From Prochilodus magdalenae (taxonomy: Eukaryota; Chordata; Actinopteri; Characiformes; Prochilodontidae), in assembly GCA_024036415.1 (NCBI GenBank), contig JAMWET010007196.1:206001-270000 (forward strand): DNA of 64,000 nucleotides, given 5' to 3'. Shown one piece after another: positions 1-12,569 of this stretch (positions are counted from its first letter, which is position 1; each line of letters opens with the position of its first letter). Below the pieces are notes generated by a model, which was not told the DNA's origin, did no database searches, and saw nothing but the letters and a program-made list of their open reading frames with translations. The translations under genes were made by a program, and so were the position numbers.

Positions 1-185
1 TCAGGTGCAGAGGCCACAGAGGAGGGAGAAAGGGTGAGAGAGGCAAGATACGGCCATTTATGGAGCAAGAGAGGGAGTGCCTGATAAAAGAAAATAGAGA
101 GAAATTGAGAAATAATAGAGAAACGGAGAGAGTGAGGGGAAGATAGTTATAGCAGGCGCTCTTTGAGAATGCCAAGCTGTCTTTT

Positions 186-187
<2 letters not shown>

Positions 188-224
<37 letters not shown>
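188..224. repeat. (GA)n microsatellite
   Basis: About 18 GA units, followed by more GA-rich sequence to 241. Confidence 0.96.
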
Positions 225-226
<2 letters not shown>

Positions 227-1629
227 AGAAAGAGAGAGAGAAGCCATGGAATGTGCTTTGCTTTTCATTTCTCTTCAGGACTTGGGCTCGGGTGGGCAGT
301 GTCTTTTCGAGCCACCGAGGGGTCAGGCCAAACAGGCCGCTATTCATGGACAGATCAAGTTTATGTGAGAATCTGCTCCTCCTTTGCCCTCCATTACCAT
401 ATGAATACTTAATAAAATCGCTGCCTGAACGTGCGAGATCCTGTCACCCGGGAAGTCATGCGGGGGTAGGGGAGGAGGGGACGGGGACGGGAGACTTTGG
501 CTTGGGGAAAGAAAAAAAAAATCCCTTTTCGCTTTGTGTCCTGCCACATAGAATAGACCCCCCCTCCCAAGTCACCCGCTCTCACCCTTTCCTCAAACAC
601 CACAACTGTCTCTGCCATATGCACATCCAAAATGTGCACACACACACACATACATACACGTGCGTGCATAACCTCTACTTCACACACCCCCTCCTGAGTT
701 CTCGCACCCTGCGGGTCAATCCCAATGTCAGTAAAAGCTGCCTGTCAACACCTACACATGCATACGCATGCGCATCACCAAATACTAACAGCCCCCCCAT
801 GCTGGATATTAGGGAGAGGCAATATGGCAAAAATACCCCATACATACTACAATACTTGCATCATGATATCCTGACAAACAGACAGACAGCACTAGCTGTG
901 ATCGGTGGTGATAAATTACCGACATACTATCCACCTCTATCTGGGAAGCAACCATTAGTTGATCAAAAAAAAAAAAAACATCGTCTGCATTGTATTTTTG
1001 TTATCAAAACATTTTGTAGAACATCATATACAGTTACACGCAGAGGTTTAAACACCCCCAGTACCAGTTACCACATCCTCTAAACACTTGTATATGCCAT
1101 TTTCTGCTACTTTAGGTTTATTTGCTGAGTTTAACGCTCACTCTCAACCTCTAAAAGAGTCCATCCTCCTGGGCCGCCAGAGCCCATCCCAGGATTCAAT
1201 AGGCCGAAGGCAGGAAACAACCTGGACAGGCCACCAATCATCCATACAGGGCAGACATATGCATCCACACCTAGGAGGCAAGTTAACATCTCAATTCAGC
1301 TGACTGCAGGTCTTTGGATCCACCCAGACACAGTGAGAACATGCAAACCTCACACAGGAAACGCCCCGGCCAGAAAACGAACCCAGCCCCTGCTTGTCGT
1401 GATGTGACAGTGCTGGCGACAGTGCTACACGCCCAGCCACCACACCACCCGCCATAACTGTGGCACAAGCTGCATTCTGTGGACGGTATGTATTTCATTT
1501 CACTTCAAACAATAACTTGACCTGGGCAACCCAAACTTTTGCATATGACTGTAATGCTCATACAACACTGTGCGAAAGCCCTTTCATTCCTTTCCTTTAG
1601 TCAAAGCCATTAAAAAGTTATTATTCATA
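225..1629. other. Intergenic, nothing recognised
   Basis: A short CA run at about 633-650 and an A tract at 965-979. The 276-codon open frame at 253-1083 shows no domain and spans low-complexity sequence. Confidence 0.6.
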
Positions 1630-2030
1630 CTTAAAATATTCATTTGGTTCAAAACTTGGTTCATTGGTCTGAGAACACCAGCAGCCTATTTGTTTGATGC
1701 GTGTCTCCTTTTCTCAGTGAGGAGCTTCTTAAACAGCTGCACATCCTTTCAAACCTCCTTCCATCTTCTTACAGTGGAAGGATGGGCAGAAACACCTGAG
1801 GATGTCCTCATATCTAAAGCCAGAGTGGAGCTTGATGTTCTCCTCTCTCTCAAAGATAAAAGCTTTATGTGCTGTTTATCTGATGCGGACAGGTTTGGTG
1901 ATCTACCAAGATTATTTTTTTTTGTACTTTAATAGTTTTCTGGGCCCCAGTTGTGAAAAAAAATCCTTGAATGTAATGGCCATTTTGCCTGGAGAATAAT
2001 GAAAAGAATGGTGGTCTTTTTGCACAGCAA
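1630..2030 (-). mobile_element. Tc1-family deletion derivative
   Basis: On the minus strand it reads GRSPNLSASDKQHIKLLSLR, then ERRTSSSTLALDM and GVSAHPSTVR (Tc1 DNA-binding region), then quickly KKLLTEKRR and a piece joined to the C-terminal side. The right end (AATGGTGGTCTTTTTGCACAG at 2009-2029) is the family terminal repeat with a small deletion. Confidence 0.75.
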
Positions 2031-2229
2031 TTTATAAGCGTTAATTCTGACAGATTAACAGAAGAAATATTAGTGCAAATTCCCCTAGTCATGAAAACAC
2101 AACCCTCAAGCTGCAGTGGGCGGTGACTGGTATGCTCATCTTACAGGAATTTTACAGGAAATTCACCTGTAAATTCATTAAGCACCCTAGTTTCAGAATG
2201 GTTTGAGCCTTTGCTGACAGTGAGTAAGT

Positions 2230-2230
<1 letters not shown>

Positions 2231-2264
<34 letters not shown>
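2231..2264. repeat. (CTAA)n microsatellite
   Basis: About eight CTAA units. Confidence 0.96.
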
Positions 2265-2265
<1 letters not shown>

Positions 2266-3845
2266 GTGGCTAATATCAGCCCAGTAAAGATGACTTCAGA
2301 CTACACACGGGAAAGCAGAACCATTCACAGCAGAGATGAACATTTCAGTAATGTTAAGTGGCTCAAAACTAGCGTTACCATGTTATTCCCGAGAAGATAT
2401 AAATCAAGACAATGAAGTTCTGTGTCTTAAAACCTGTAAAGTTTACCATGATGTAATTCTAAACTTGTTAACTGAACATGCAACCCAGTAATGTAATCAA
2501 AATGCACTGGCATCTAAACTCTTACTGAAACAAGAACATAAACATTAAATTAATGGGTCAATCAAAACAAATATTTAAAGAATTAGTGAATTATAGAAAT
2601 GGTCCTTATTAGCTAGTACTGTGAAGGTAATAAATGCATTTTTCAGCCATAAAAATGATATCACGGTTAATTAGCAGAAGAACTCACAAGTAGTATAAGT
2701 GGTTTTAACTGTTGGAAGACTTTACCAAACTCTGGAGTTCAATCATACTCTTAATTCAGCAACAAGTTCATCTGAGAAACAAACAACAGCGATGTAAACC
2801 AAAACAATGTAAATAAGTGAGCTCTGTAATTCAGGCTTCTTGTGCCACAAAGCTTTACTTTTATTGTCTAAAAAAGACATGAGTTAAATTAATCAAAAAC
2901 GAATAGGCAACAGATTAACCAGTTACAGAAATAAACACAGTTACCCATATAAATACCCTGTCATCATTTTCCATAACATCATCAGCTTTAAATAACAAAA
3001 ATTCAATCTGAGCTAGACATGACTACCGCAGTCACTGCATCCTGCAAGGATTTCCATCCCGCACCAGTGGAAAAGACACTCCTTGTGGGGGCAATGACGC
3101 ATGGGTTACGCCTCACACCCTAAACCTCGCTTCCTCTGACGTATCATCAAAAGCCCGGCCACCATAGAAAAAGAAATAAAGTAAGGGAGAGACAAGGGAA
3201 GCAAGAAGGGTTTGGGAGGAAGAGAAGACACCTGCCTTTGCTTCGTATTCCAGCATTTTTGTCCAAAACGTAGCACAGAGACTCCCGCAGTGGCATCAGT
3301 GTTGTTACTGCACCGCTATGCCTCTCTCTGTTTTTCTCCCCCTCTCTTACTCAACTCTCTTTCAACAACCGGCTCTGATACATCAGTCCTACGCTGCCGC
3401 TGAGGGACGTCCCTCCTGCCCTTTAAGGTGGGCCTGCTGAGGTGAGGCCATCAATTAAAGGGAGGTATATGGGATGGGTTGTGGAGAACGAAGCAAGGAT
3501 ATGGAGATGAGAAAGGGGAGGAGGTATGGGATGCTCGCTCGCTTGCCCACCCACACACGGCTAGATGAAAGGACGGAGCCATCGATACTCATACCAACTA
3601 ATCCCCAGAATGCAGCTCAATGAGGATATACGCCTGATTACTGTTCACTCATATGCAAACATTTAAACACCCCTGCTCAAATTACACATTTTGACAAGGT
3701 TAAAATAAGTTACCACAACCTCTGCAGACCTTTTCCCGCACAGTTTAATAAACAAATCCATCAACATACAATTAAACAGGCTATTAACAAAGTAGTAGAA
3801 AACACAATGCAATTTCAGTCACTACAATTTTTTTTAATTTTGGCC
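2265..3845. other. Intergenic, nothing recognised
   Basis: AT-rich unique-looking sequence; no gene or repeat family recognised. Confidence 0.65.
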
Positions 3846-4308
3846 ACGAAGAGAACAAAGATTAAGTACGTCTACAACGAGGATCAAAGTGGCAGTGTTG
3901 TATCCTGGTTCCGGAAAGCCATCACCCTGGTGGGTTGCAATCTATCACACATACTCCAAAAGGTCAGTAGCCCCTGAAAGCCTTCATTACCCGGACCTAC
4001 TGTTTAAGATCAGGGTTGGACCTAAATCCGGCAAGCTGGTGGATCGCCAGGAACACAACCGGAACCCCTTTTACAAACCAGTTGTAATATAATTGAGAAG
4101 TGGTGATCAAAACCACTGTATTCATTCACTCTCCTTATTCGGTTCAGCACAGACATGTTCAAACAGCTGGAGCAGCAGATCAACAGTGACACCATTCCGT
4201 ACTATTTCACAGTTTCTATGAGGGACATCAGACAAGCCATTTATCCTCACTGCAAGAAATCATACAACAACAAACAACTTCTCTACTACAGCTTTGATCC
4301 CTCTTGAA
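3846..4308 (+). pseudogene. Coding-like remnant of unknown origin
   Basis: Two protein-like pieces on the + strand. The first (to the stop at 4092) contains KIRVGPKSGKLVDRQEHNRN and ends FYKPVVI. The second, in a different frame and ending in TGA at 4308, contains MFKQLEQQINSDTIPYYFTV and ends KQLLYYSFDPS. Their amino-acid composition looks like real protein, unlike neighbouring frames. I do not recognise the family; no start codon, promoter or splice sites join them. It could be a decayed gene, a retrocopy or an element gene. Confidence 0.35.
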
Positions 4309-4309
4309 A

Positions 4310-5888
4310 ACCGCTTAATACTCCAAATAACAAAACAACATGTCCTCTTTTTATTAATTGTCCTAAATGTCTGATTGGTCTTCAGTCAGGTACTTTTGTG
4401 TGCTGTACATCACTAGTAAAAGATGACAGAGAAAGAATATGATTGGTCTCTTACAAACCTGACACCGCTGTTTGTCCAACTTTGTTCTGCTTTAGTCTTA
4501 AAACTCACCTTACACTGTGCTGTAACCAACAACTAGACAGAAAGCACACTTCCACAGCAAACTAACACCTGATGCAGATTTTATCACCAACCGCTCTTTC
4601 ACGACCATCTGAAGCTCACTGCAAAATACAGTTTGTCATATTCAGCAGTTTGGACACTCCTGGTCAAATGACATGTTTAGTTAATGGTCTAAGCTTGAAT
4701 AAGTGAACACACTTCTGCACATTGTATAGCACATTTACCATTGAAATATACTCAACGGAACATCCTTGGAAAAAATAAGTATAATATGCAGCCTGTACAA
4801 TAGATCAGCCACATTTTATATTATGTACAATGTTTATTTAACATTTATTTGAATATGCTGTATATGCTTATATTGTATTTCTCCTACATGCTACTGATTA
4901 CCAAATAAATAAACCCTATACCTTAACCAAACCCTAATCTTAACCTAAAAACTAAATGTCATGCTGATCCTAAGGTTACCCTGGTACTAAAATATACACT
5001 AAAATTGTCTAAAAAGTGATATTCAAGTTTGCTCTCTATGAAGAATGTGTTACCTTCACTGTTATTCATCTATTAGTCCTGTAAGTATATCTGTTTACCA
5101 GTATACCAAAGAAAAGAACATGCTGCAGGGACACACAATAACACTGGGATCACACTGACGCCAGCAGACTGCTGTGACAAACGTTTGATTTGAATATTTC
5201 AAATTGATATTTCATGTTGTATTCCCTAACCTGCAAGAGCAGAATGTTTGGCAATGCGGGGTTACTCTTCCGAAATCCACTTTTGACTAATTTTGAAACC
5301 CTACAGAAATCCCTGTAAAATCAATTCAGGTAAATTTAGTCCCAATTTCTGCTTATTTTACCAACTTATTTTATTTATTTGCATGGGCAGACACGTACCT
5401 AAAAAAAATCAGAAATCGGCCCTCGACCTCCCACATTGGGAGACAGCTACATATTTCAGTAGGCTTTTCAATGCTCTGCTTTTTTGTGTTGGAATTTTAG
5501 TTGTATTGGACAGTATTCACTTCATTTAAACTGTTGTGCATCTTGGAAAAGAAAATATGTGGGACAAAAAAATTCTAAAAATATGAAGAATGAAGAACAA
5601 AAAGAGGCAGAATAAATTAAACTAGACAAGCACAGAGTAATCCAAAAACATCCTCCACATGCAGCAACGACAAACTCTCAAAACTAAAGCAGTTATAATA
5701 ATGGACATAAGTGTGAAAATACATCATTTTTCATGCTCACTGCTGTTATAGAAACTTACCACGAAGATTTTATTCATTATTTATACATACTGTGCTGCAT
5801 TAAATCCAGTTACATGGGATTCATTTACACGCTCTTCATAATGAACTGAAGATACTGAATGACTTGATCAAAGAAGCACAATGGATTG
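4310..5888. other. AT-rich intergenic, nothing recognised
   Basis: No gene or repeat family recognised. Confidence 0.65.
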
Positions 5889-6447
5889 TATAGCTTGGAT
5901 AGACATACAGACAGATAGATACATATATGTACAGATAGACAGATAGATTGACAGACAGACAGACACATATACAGTATATATATACACAGATAGTTAGACA
6001 AATAGATCGAGACACAGAGACAGTACATATACAGACAGACAGACAGACAGACAGACACATATACTGTATATATACACAGATAGACAAATAGATAGACACA
6101 GAGACAGTACATAGACAGACAGACAGACACATATACAGTATATATACAGATAGTTAAACAAATAGATAAGAGACACAGAGACAGTACATATACAGACAGA
6201 CACATATACAGTATATATATATACAGATAGTTAAACAAATAGAGACACAGAGACAGTACATATACAGACAGACAGACAGACACATATACTGTATATATAC
6301 ACAGATAGACAAAGAGATAGAGACAGAGACAGTACATATACAGACAGACAGACACATATACAGTATATATACACAGATAGTTAGACAAATAGATAGAGAC
6401 ACAGAGACAGTACATATACAGACAGACAGACAGACGTAGCACAGCAA
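5889..6447. repeat. GACA/GATA/ATAC array with 72-92 bp higher-order units
   Basis: Six units, each with CACATATACNGTATATAT, ACACAGATAG, AGACAAATAGATAGA, GACACAGAGACAGTAC and a (CAGA)n run. CACATAT landmarks fall near 5964, 6056, 6128, 6200, 6281 and 6353. The long Cys/Tyr/Leu-rich frame on the minus strand (229 codons) is repeat composition, not a protein. Confidence 0.95.
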
Positions 6448-6449
6448 CA

Positions 6450-7580
6450 TACACAGACAGATAGCTTTGTTTATTCTTATGGTGAAAACTGAAAAAAATG
6501 TTGAATATCAGCAAATCCCATAACCATCATATCAGTATCCCTAATCATAGTGGCAGCAGACAATTAAATAATACACACAAGCATCTTAAGAATTCTGCTA
6601 AGGGAAATAATATATGGTCAGAAGAATGATTTTTCACTTTTGTATACTGCATAGATTGGGGTTTTTTTTGAGTCTAGCCTTGACCCCAAAAAGCCCACCA
6701 CAGACCACGTTAGCATGCCACACAAACACAGAATAGCACCATGACATCAGCACCCTGTCATTTCAGAGCTACGCTCAAGGCTTATGGTCCACCAGCCCAG
6801 ATGAGGCTGACCCAACTGAAACCTTAGCTAGACAATATGCACAGCTTTTCATCGTAGAGGGGGCCGGGGGGCTCAAATAGACCCTGGCCACCATTAAGGG
6901 CCGATCTTATTACGACATGGTCTGGGGACTCAGACCGACAACCCCCCACAAGAGCGACCCCCCCCAGCCGCTGGGGGCACGGAGTTCACCCCACACGTCT
7001 GATGACAGACAGTTCCAGCTCCAGATAGCTCCAGCTCTCCGCAGAAGCCCTGAAGCATCAGCGCCGCGGCCTCACGCAAGCCCAGGAGCCACTGTCTGCA
7101 CCACCAGCACAAGCATATGTTTGGCTCTCCGGGCAACCGTAAGTGAAACCAATCACGGAGCCTGTAAACAGAGACACAAATCTTTTCCCCAAAGGAGGGC
7201 CCGGGCCCCGATTGAATTTCCTCTTACAGAGAATACTTTTATATTGCCGTTCTCCTCATTACACGCCATCAAGGCTCCGTCTCCGTCTTTCTCTCTGTGT
7301 ACAAAATACGCTACGACTTTCCTCCAGAGGCGAGAAGTGCTCCCTGAAAGACACATTTTCTTTTACAGAAGATAAATGTATCGCATAATGCTTGAATGTC
7401 ATTACCAGCTAAACGCGTTGAAAGAAAAGGAGAGAAAAATGTAAATGTTAAACACGTTAAAAGGGCTAACGGTGTCCTTTGACATGAATAACAACAAATT
7501 CTTCCACAACAACTTAATGCCATCTACAATACAGACCAGAACATCATTCTGTTTATTAGACCTTTAAATGCTTATAATTA
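6450..7580. other. Intergenic, nothing firm
   Basis: 6890-7390 is GC-richer and repeat-free (AAAGGAGGGCCCGGGCCCC at 7190-7208); possibly conserved noncoding DNA. No exon evidence. Confidence 0.45.
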
Positions 7581-7582
7581 AT

Positions 7583-8600
7583 GTGCAAAAGTCAGAGACC
7601 ACCCATCGTTTATTTAAATTCCAGTCAAAATGGTTTTAGGTGCAGTTCATAATATATTTATATCTACTATTTTTTTAATGTCAGCAGGTAAAGTCAGCAT
7701 GTTTAACAGAACGTTGCACCTCAACACATTATTAAAGGAGTTAAGAAGTTTTTTTTCTATGGAGTATCCTAAGCTCAGCCTTAGGAGTTGGTGGCATTAT
7801 ATGTTTCTCAATTTCCAATTCTTTTTCCATTTACTATCCTGTATATCGTCACTGTCTGACGTAAACTTCACAGGAGAGGGCAAAAACTTCATTTCATTTT
7901 AAATGTACAGTAAGCCAATGTAAGTCAATGGAACCAGACTTTTTCCTCAAGCACTTTTAGGCCATTTCTGTTGGTCCATTCATCCTGAAAGGCTGTGTTC
8001 ACATGACGCATGTGAAAATGGATAAAAATGGAATACATGTTTTTCTTGAAACAGCATCAACATATTCTGTATGTGTAAACAGCAATTCAATATTCAATAC
8101 ATTGAAATGTGTCCAATTCCAGTTTGTCTGTCTCTAGACTTTCAGTTTTTCAGGGACAACCCAGCAGGGATATTTTCTTAGACATTAGTTGCATTTTCTG
8201 TTTCTCACCCCTCAACTAGCCCCAAACACATTCAGTGTTGCTAATGTCTAGACTCTGAGGTGGTCAGTCCATTGTTCCGTGAACATCAGTAACTTCTCTG
8301 TTTGATGTGTCTGTCTCGAACAGCTACCCAGCTCCTTTCAGACGCAGTCGCGTTTGTTTTCTTACAGTGGAAGGATGGACAGAAACATCTAACACTGTTT
8401 GCAGCTCTGAAGCAAGAATGAAGCTCAATTTGAATATTCAAATACTGTTGCTGGGGACCATTTTGGTGGTCTCCAGCTCCTGCAGGTGGTTGTTAAGAGC
8501 CCCATATTCTCTGTAGCTTTTAACCATCTTTAGTAATGACTGGAATCTCCTGTTTTTGCACTTATTTTGCACAGTCACTGAATAAAATGAAAATGAAATG
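7583..8600 (-). mobile_element. Tc1-family element, degraded
   Basis: Left end GTGCAAAAGTCAGAGACCAC is the clearest copy of the family terminal repeat. 8310-8430 holds the reverse complement of the HTH region (GTGGAAGGATGGACAGAAAC). The interior is too broken to read; it may be more than one fragment. Confidence 0.6.
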
Positions 8601-8639
8601 AAGGATAGCACAGCACTGTAAATAATTTTTTCCATGACA

Positions 8640-9053
8640 TAGCAACACTAGAGTTTTAATTCCACCTCTATATTATTTCGCAATGACAAGCACATAAATA
8701 GGCCACAAAATCTTCATTTTATTTTATTCACCAAGAGCAAAACGTTTATCTGATTAAGCAGGTACATAGGGGAGGGACTGGGCCTCATTTTCTCTCCCAA
8801 TCTATTCATTGCCACCATTTAATTTATTTTGGGTGCATAATCCTTCACTCTCAATAGCAAATTTAATAGGCCCCATGACCACAGCACCAGACTGGTCAAT
8901 ATAAAACCAGACAACTCATTACTTCACACGCTGCTATCTCCAACAGCTGGAGACTTGATGTACACAATAGCAGCAGCCAGGCAGTATTAAGTTTCCACTT
9001 CCCAGATCCCCCTTTATTGCCTCTAAACCTGTCTCACAAGAGCCCTTTAGCCA

Positions 9054-9056
<3 letters not shown>
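8640..9056. other. Intergenic, candidate conserved noncoding DNA
   Basis: Repeat-free sequence with AT-rich homeodomain-like cores (TAATTTATTT, TTTAATAGG). No gene seen. Confidence 0.35.

Positions 9057-9095
<39 letters not shown>
9057..9095. repeat. (AC)n microsatellite
   Basis: About 19 AC units. Confidence 0.96.
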
Positions 9096-9097
<2 letters not shown>

Positions 9098-9499
9098 GAA
9101 GCGGAGACTCCCTTGTGTCTGGCCTGACAGGGTCAGGACCTTTCCATATTAGCCTCGGCCTTATCTCTTCGCATATGCATGCCAAACTTTCACCACATGT
9201 TCAGATTTAGCTGTGTGGTCCCATCCTCTTGCTGTGTTTTTTTTTTTAAGGTTAATCTTTTTTATCTTTTATGGTTAAAGGGTCAGTATTATGTTAAGCT
9301 GAGATGCTAATTTAGCATTGTGGGCATACAGCAATTTTACTGCAACGTGAATGCTCGCTGGAAGAAATCTGATTACCTAATCAAACCCAGTTTAGTACCT
9401 ACAAAACAGTTTTCCATTTTTGGATTTTTCTCCTTTGAAGATACTGATATCATTCCAGAAGGTACAGTCAAATCCCACCAAATTATTAGTTTTTTTAGA

Positions 9500-9835
9500 G
9501 CAAAGAAAATAACCAAAAATCATTTTTGTCTCCTTTTCTCAGTGATTAACTTCCTGACAGGTATACGTCCTTTCAGACCCATCACGTTGAGATGTATTCT
9601 CACAGGGAAAGAATGGACAGAAACGTCTGTGTTAGCAGTTAAGCAATAGTGGTGTTTATTTGATGGAAACTCTTATTTTTCCTTCATTTTACTTTTGACT
9701 TTCCATTTCAATAAGCAAGCAGATTATCTTACATCTAATCTGTTCAGAAATATAATAAATAACTTGTACTTAATAGCCATTTTGGCTGGAAAGTGAATAA
9801 ATAAAATGTGGCTTTATACTTCAGCACAGGAACAT
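9500..9835 (-). mobile_element. Tc1-family remnant
   Basis: Contains the reverse complement of the family HTH region (CTCCTTTTCTCAGTGATTAA, then CGTCCTTTCAGACCCATCA, then AATGGACAGAAACGTCTG), followed by a decayed right end near 9800-9830. Confidence 0.6.
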
Positions 9836-9839
9836 AGTT

Positions 9840-11170
9840 CTAACTGATGCCTGCATGAAGAAGCTTCTCAGAGCAACTGAAAGCCTCTAAGTGTGGTAAA
9901 GCTTGCTTTTCCACATGGGCAACCAAATAGGCTTTGTTCTTAGTTCAAAATATCCAGAATTTCAGCTCAACCAACCAAGTATTTGTGTTTTAAATGGAAT
10001 AATAAAGAATAAAAACATAAAGCATTAAGAACATACAGAAATTCTAAAAGCAATTACTACAACCATGTTTTAGATAAATGACTTATTTGAGTTAACATCC
10101 AGCAGCTGCACTTATAAATATGGGTTTTTCTTCACGTTACAATAAAATCACAAGTGATTACGCCCCCCTTAAAGTCAGTGCAAGTGCAAGACCACCACAG
10201 GACCAACCAGTCACTTTCTCTTTGTACTGATCCTCCAATTACGAGCAGACAATAGGGGAAGTTAACCCCATGGAGAGTTTCTTGGTGCAGCCATTGTCTC
10301 TCACTAAATATTTGCCTTTGCCTTTTGTGTCTGGAATACTCCCCTGTCCTTATATATTCTTTAGCACCCCCACCCCACAACTCCCCCACCAAACCCCTCC
10401 AACACACACCACTATAAGCCCCGCTCTCTCGCTCCAAAAAGAAAAAAAAAAAAAAAAAGAAAAAAGGAAAAGAAACACCCTAATGAAGACTGCCTCGGCA
10501 TGATCCCCCACCCTGTCAGTCTGGCCATCAAAAGGACAGCACTGAGCGAGTTAAAAGAAGCCTGGTCGTTTCAAACGGACCAGGACGAACGACCCGCAGC
10601 TCTGAAACAAGGAGACACATCTTTCACTGCAAACAAGCCCCTGCCCTGGACTTATTAATGAGGAGGAAGTGATATCACAGTCCCAGTTTTCAGGCTGTGC
10701 AGCCCTGTACTGGACTGTACAGCATCAGCAACGATTCTTTAACACAGAGACTTTCCAAACTGCAGTATCAGCGCTTCTATCCAGTTACAAATTCGGAAAC
10801 TGTTGTTTAAACCCAGCGGCATCATTTCTAATAACACGGCAGGCCAAAAAAAACCACGTTAATTTCTTTCGTCTTCTTTTGGAGCGATTCAGCCCTTCGT
10901 CCAATTATTTTTGCGAACAAACGCTTTCATTTACATCCAGCCAGATTGGGGACTGTGTGCAGCCAGGGGCCGGTGGTAAATTTGTTGGGGGTTCCAATCC
11001 TTTTCTCAATCCCTTTCACTCAGCTTTGTGCCATTCAAGAGAGCTGAATAAGAAACGGATCACTGCGAATGGCCACACAGTCTCCGGCTCAGACATGACA
11101 TCATCTCTTTTATGGCTCGCCCGGTGAGGGACTGTGTGAGGGAGAAAGCTCCTTAGTGCCATTGCTCTGA
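9840..11170. other. Intergenic, unique-looking
   Basis: Nothing coding recognised. A near-perfect hairpin CCTGGTCGTTT-C-AAACGGACCAGG lies at 10561-10584. An A-rich tract lies at 10436-10470. Confidence 0.6.
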
Positions 11171-11177
11171 TAACGTG

Positions 11178-11218
11178 AGAGAGAGAGAGAGAGCGAGAGA
11201 GGGAGAGAGAGAGAGAGA
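11178..11218. repeat. (GA)n microsatellite
   Basis: GA run with GCGA and GGGA interruptions. Confidence 0.94.
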
Positions 11219-12121
11219 CAAAAACAACTACCTCAACGGCACACAATGGACAAGTCTAGAAAATCTATGATTAACATATGTCATATTGAGGGTAAGACAC
11301 TGTACTGAGGTGGATAAGGGTCATTTCTGCAGCATTTACAATCTAACAAATTCGTACAACTTTAAAATCACTTACAATTCACTCCAAAAATATTTATCAC
11401 TAACAAAATGAGGGTCTTTAATAGAAATTGCTTTTGTCTTCACAACATTAGAGTAACAGATTTCAGCTTTGCATTTGTATAGCCCCAATTTGCATGGACT
11501 GTGGTAGTATGCCAAAAAAAGAAGCAAAAAAGAGAAAAGTACTATTTACATTTCACTCAGATGAGATTATGCCTCACCCAATTCTTTTTCTAAGCACCCA
11601 GTTTGAATAATACAAATTTCACAGCAATAAGTCAAAGGCAGAAGACCAAATTTAAATACAAACCAGCTTAGCTACCCCAAAAAAGACCTGCGTTTTTGCA
11701 AAAGCTCTTTCTACCCTAAAAGCAAAGACATCACTTGCTTCTGGACCGTTTTCTTCTTCTTCTTCTTGAAAGTAATTAAAGTGCACAAAAGCCAATTTAG
11801 AAAACACTCTGCTCTTTTGTTCTTTTTTTTTTTTTTTTTTTAACATGTGAAGGCCGAAAAGGTACTTCAGAAGAAATGCAATACCTGGAAAAACATGTTC
11901 CAGGCGGGGTTCCTGTTCCTCGGCCTGCCACCGAGCACCTGGAAACTAACAGCTCATAAAACACTGTGGCTAATTGTGGTTTTCCTCCTTTTCCCTGCAA
12001 ATGGCAATACGACACATTTACAGCCTGTGAGGCAGTTAAGACACATCGAGCACCCAGTGTTCCGCCTGTCGAGGGGTTGCGGGGGGAAACAAGCCCACAT
12101 CCACCTGACTAGCCGTTAGAT

Positions 12122-12143
12122 CTGCTGCTGCTGCTGCTGCTGC
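12122..12143. repeat. (CTG)n microsatellite
   Basis: Seven CTG units in noncoding sequence. Confidence 0.93.
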
Positions 12144-12518
12144 AGCCCACCGAGCGCACACACGTAATAATAATGTCCTTTTTCTCTCGAACGCTGCTGT
12201 CAAAATATCTGGAGCAGCTCTCATTAAGGTCAGCGCAGAGCCTACTGTACAGCAGACACCACATTTCAAAAGGAAGGAAGCCATGCAGCTTATGAAAAGC
12301 TTGCGAAAGGAGAGCAGTTTGGAGGTAAAGGGGGGGGGGGGATAGAAAAGTCCGGGCAACAACTTGCTTTATGCCTGGAGAACAGCAAAGACCTCAGCCA
12401 AAAATAAACCTATTGCCACAATGACTCCATAAGCCCTGGATAAGAAGGTGTGCAATTCTGCTACTTCAGAAGATACTGACCTATATACCCAAAATAGAGG
12501 GCCAGATTCAATGCAGGC

Positions 12519-12563
12519 CATTCTCTCTCTCTCTCACTCTCTCTCTCTCTCGCTCTCTCTCTC
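12519..12563. repeat. (CT)n microsatellite
   Basis: CT run with a few interruptions. Confidence 0.93.
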
Positions 12564-12569
12564 TGTGTA

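Noticed and set aside
253..1083. 276-codon plus-strand frame
   Set aside because: No domain, many His/Thr/Pro from CA-rich sequence, crosses an A tract, no splice or promoter support.
5825..6514. 229-codon minus-strand frame, Cys/Tyr/Leu-rich, looks like a membrane protein
   Set aside because: It is the translation of the GACA/GATA array; the pattern follows the repeat and overlapping frames show the same composition.
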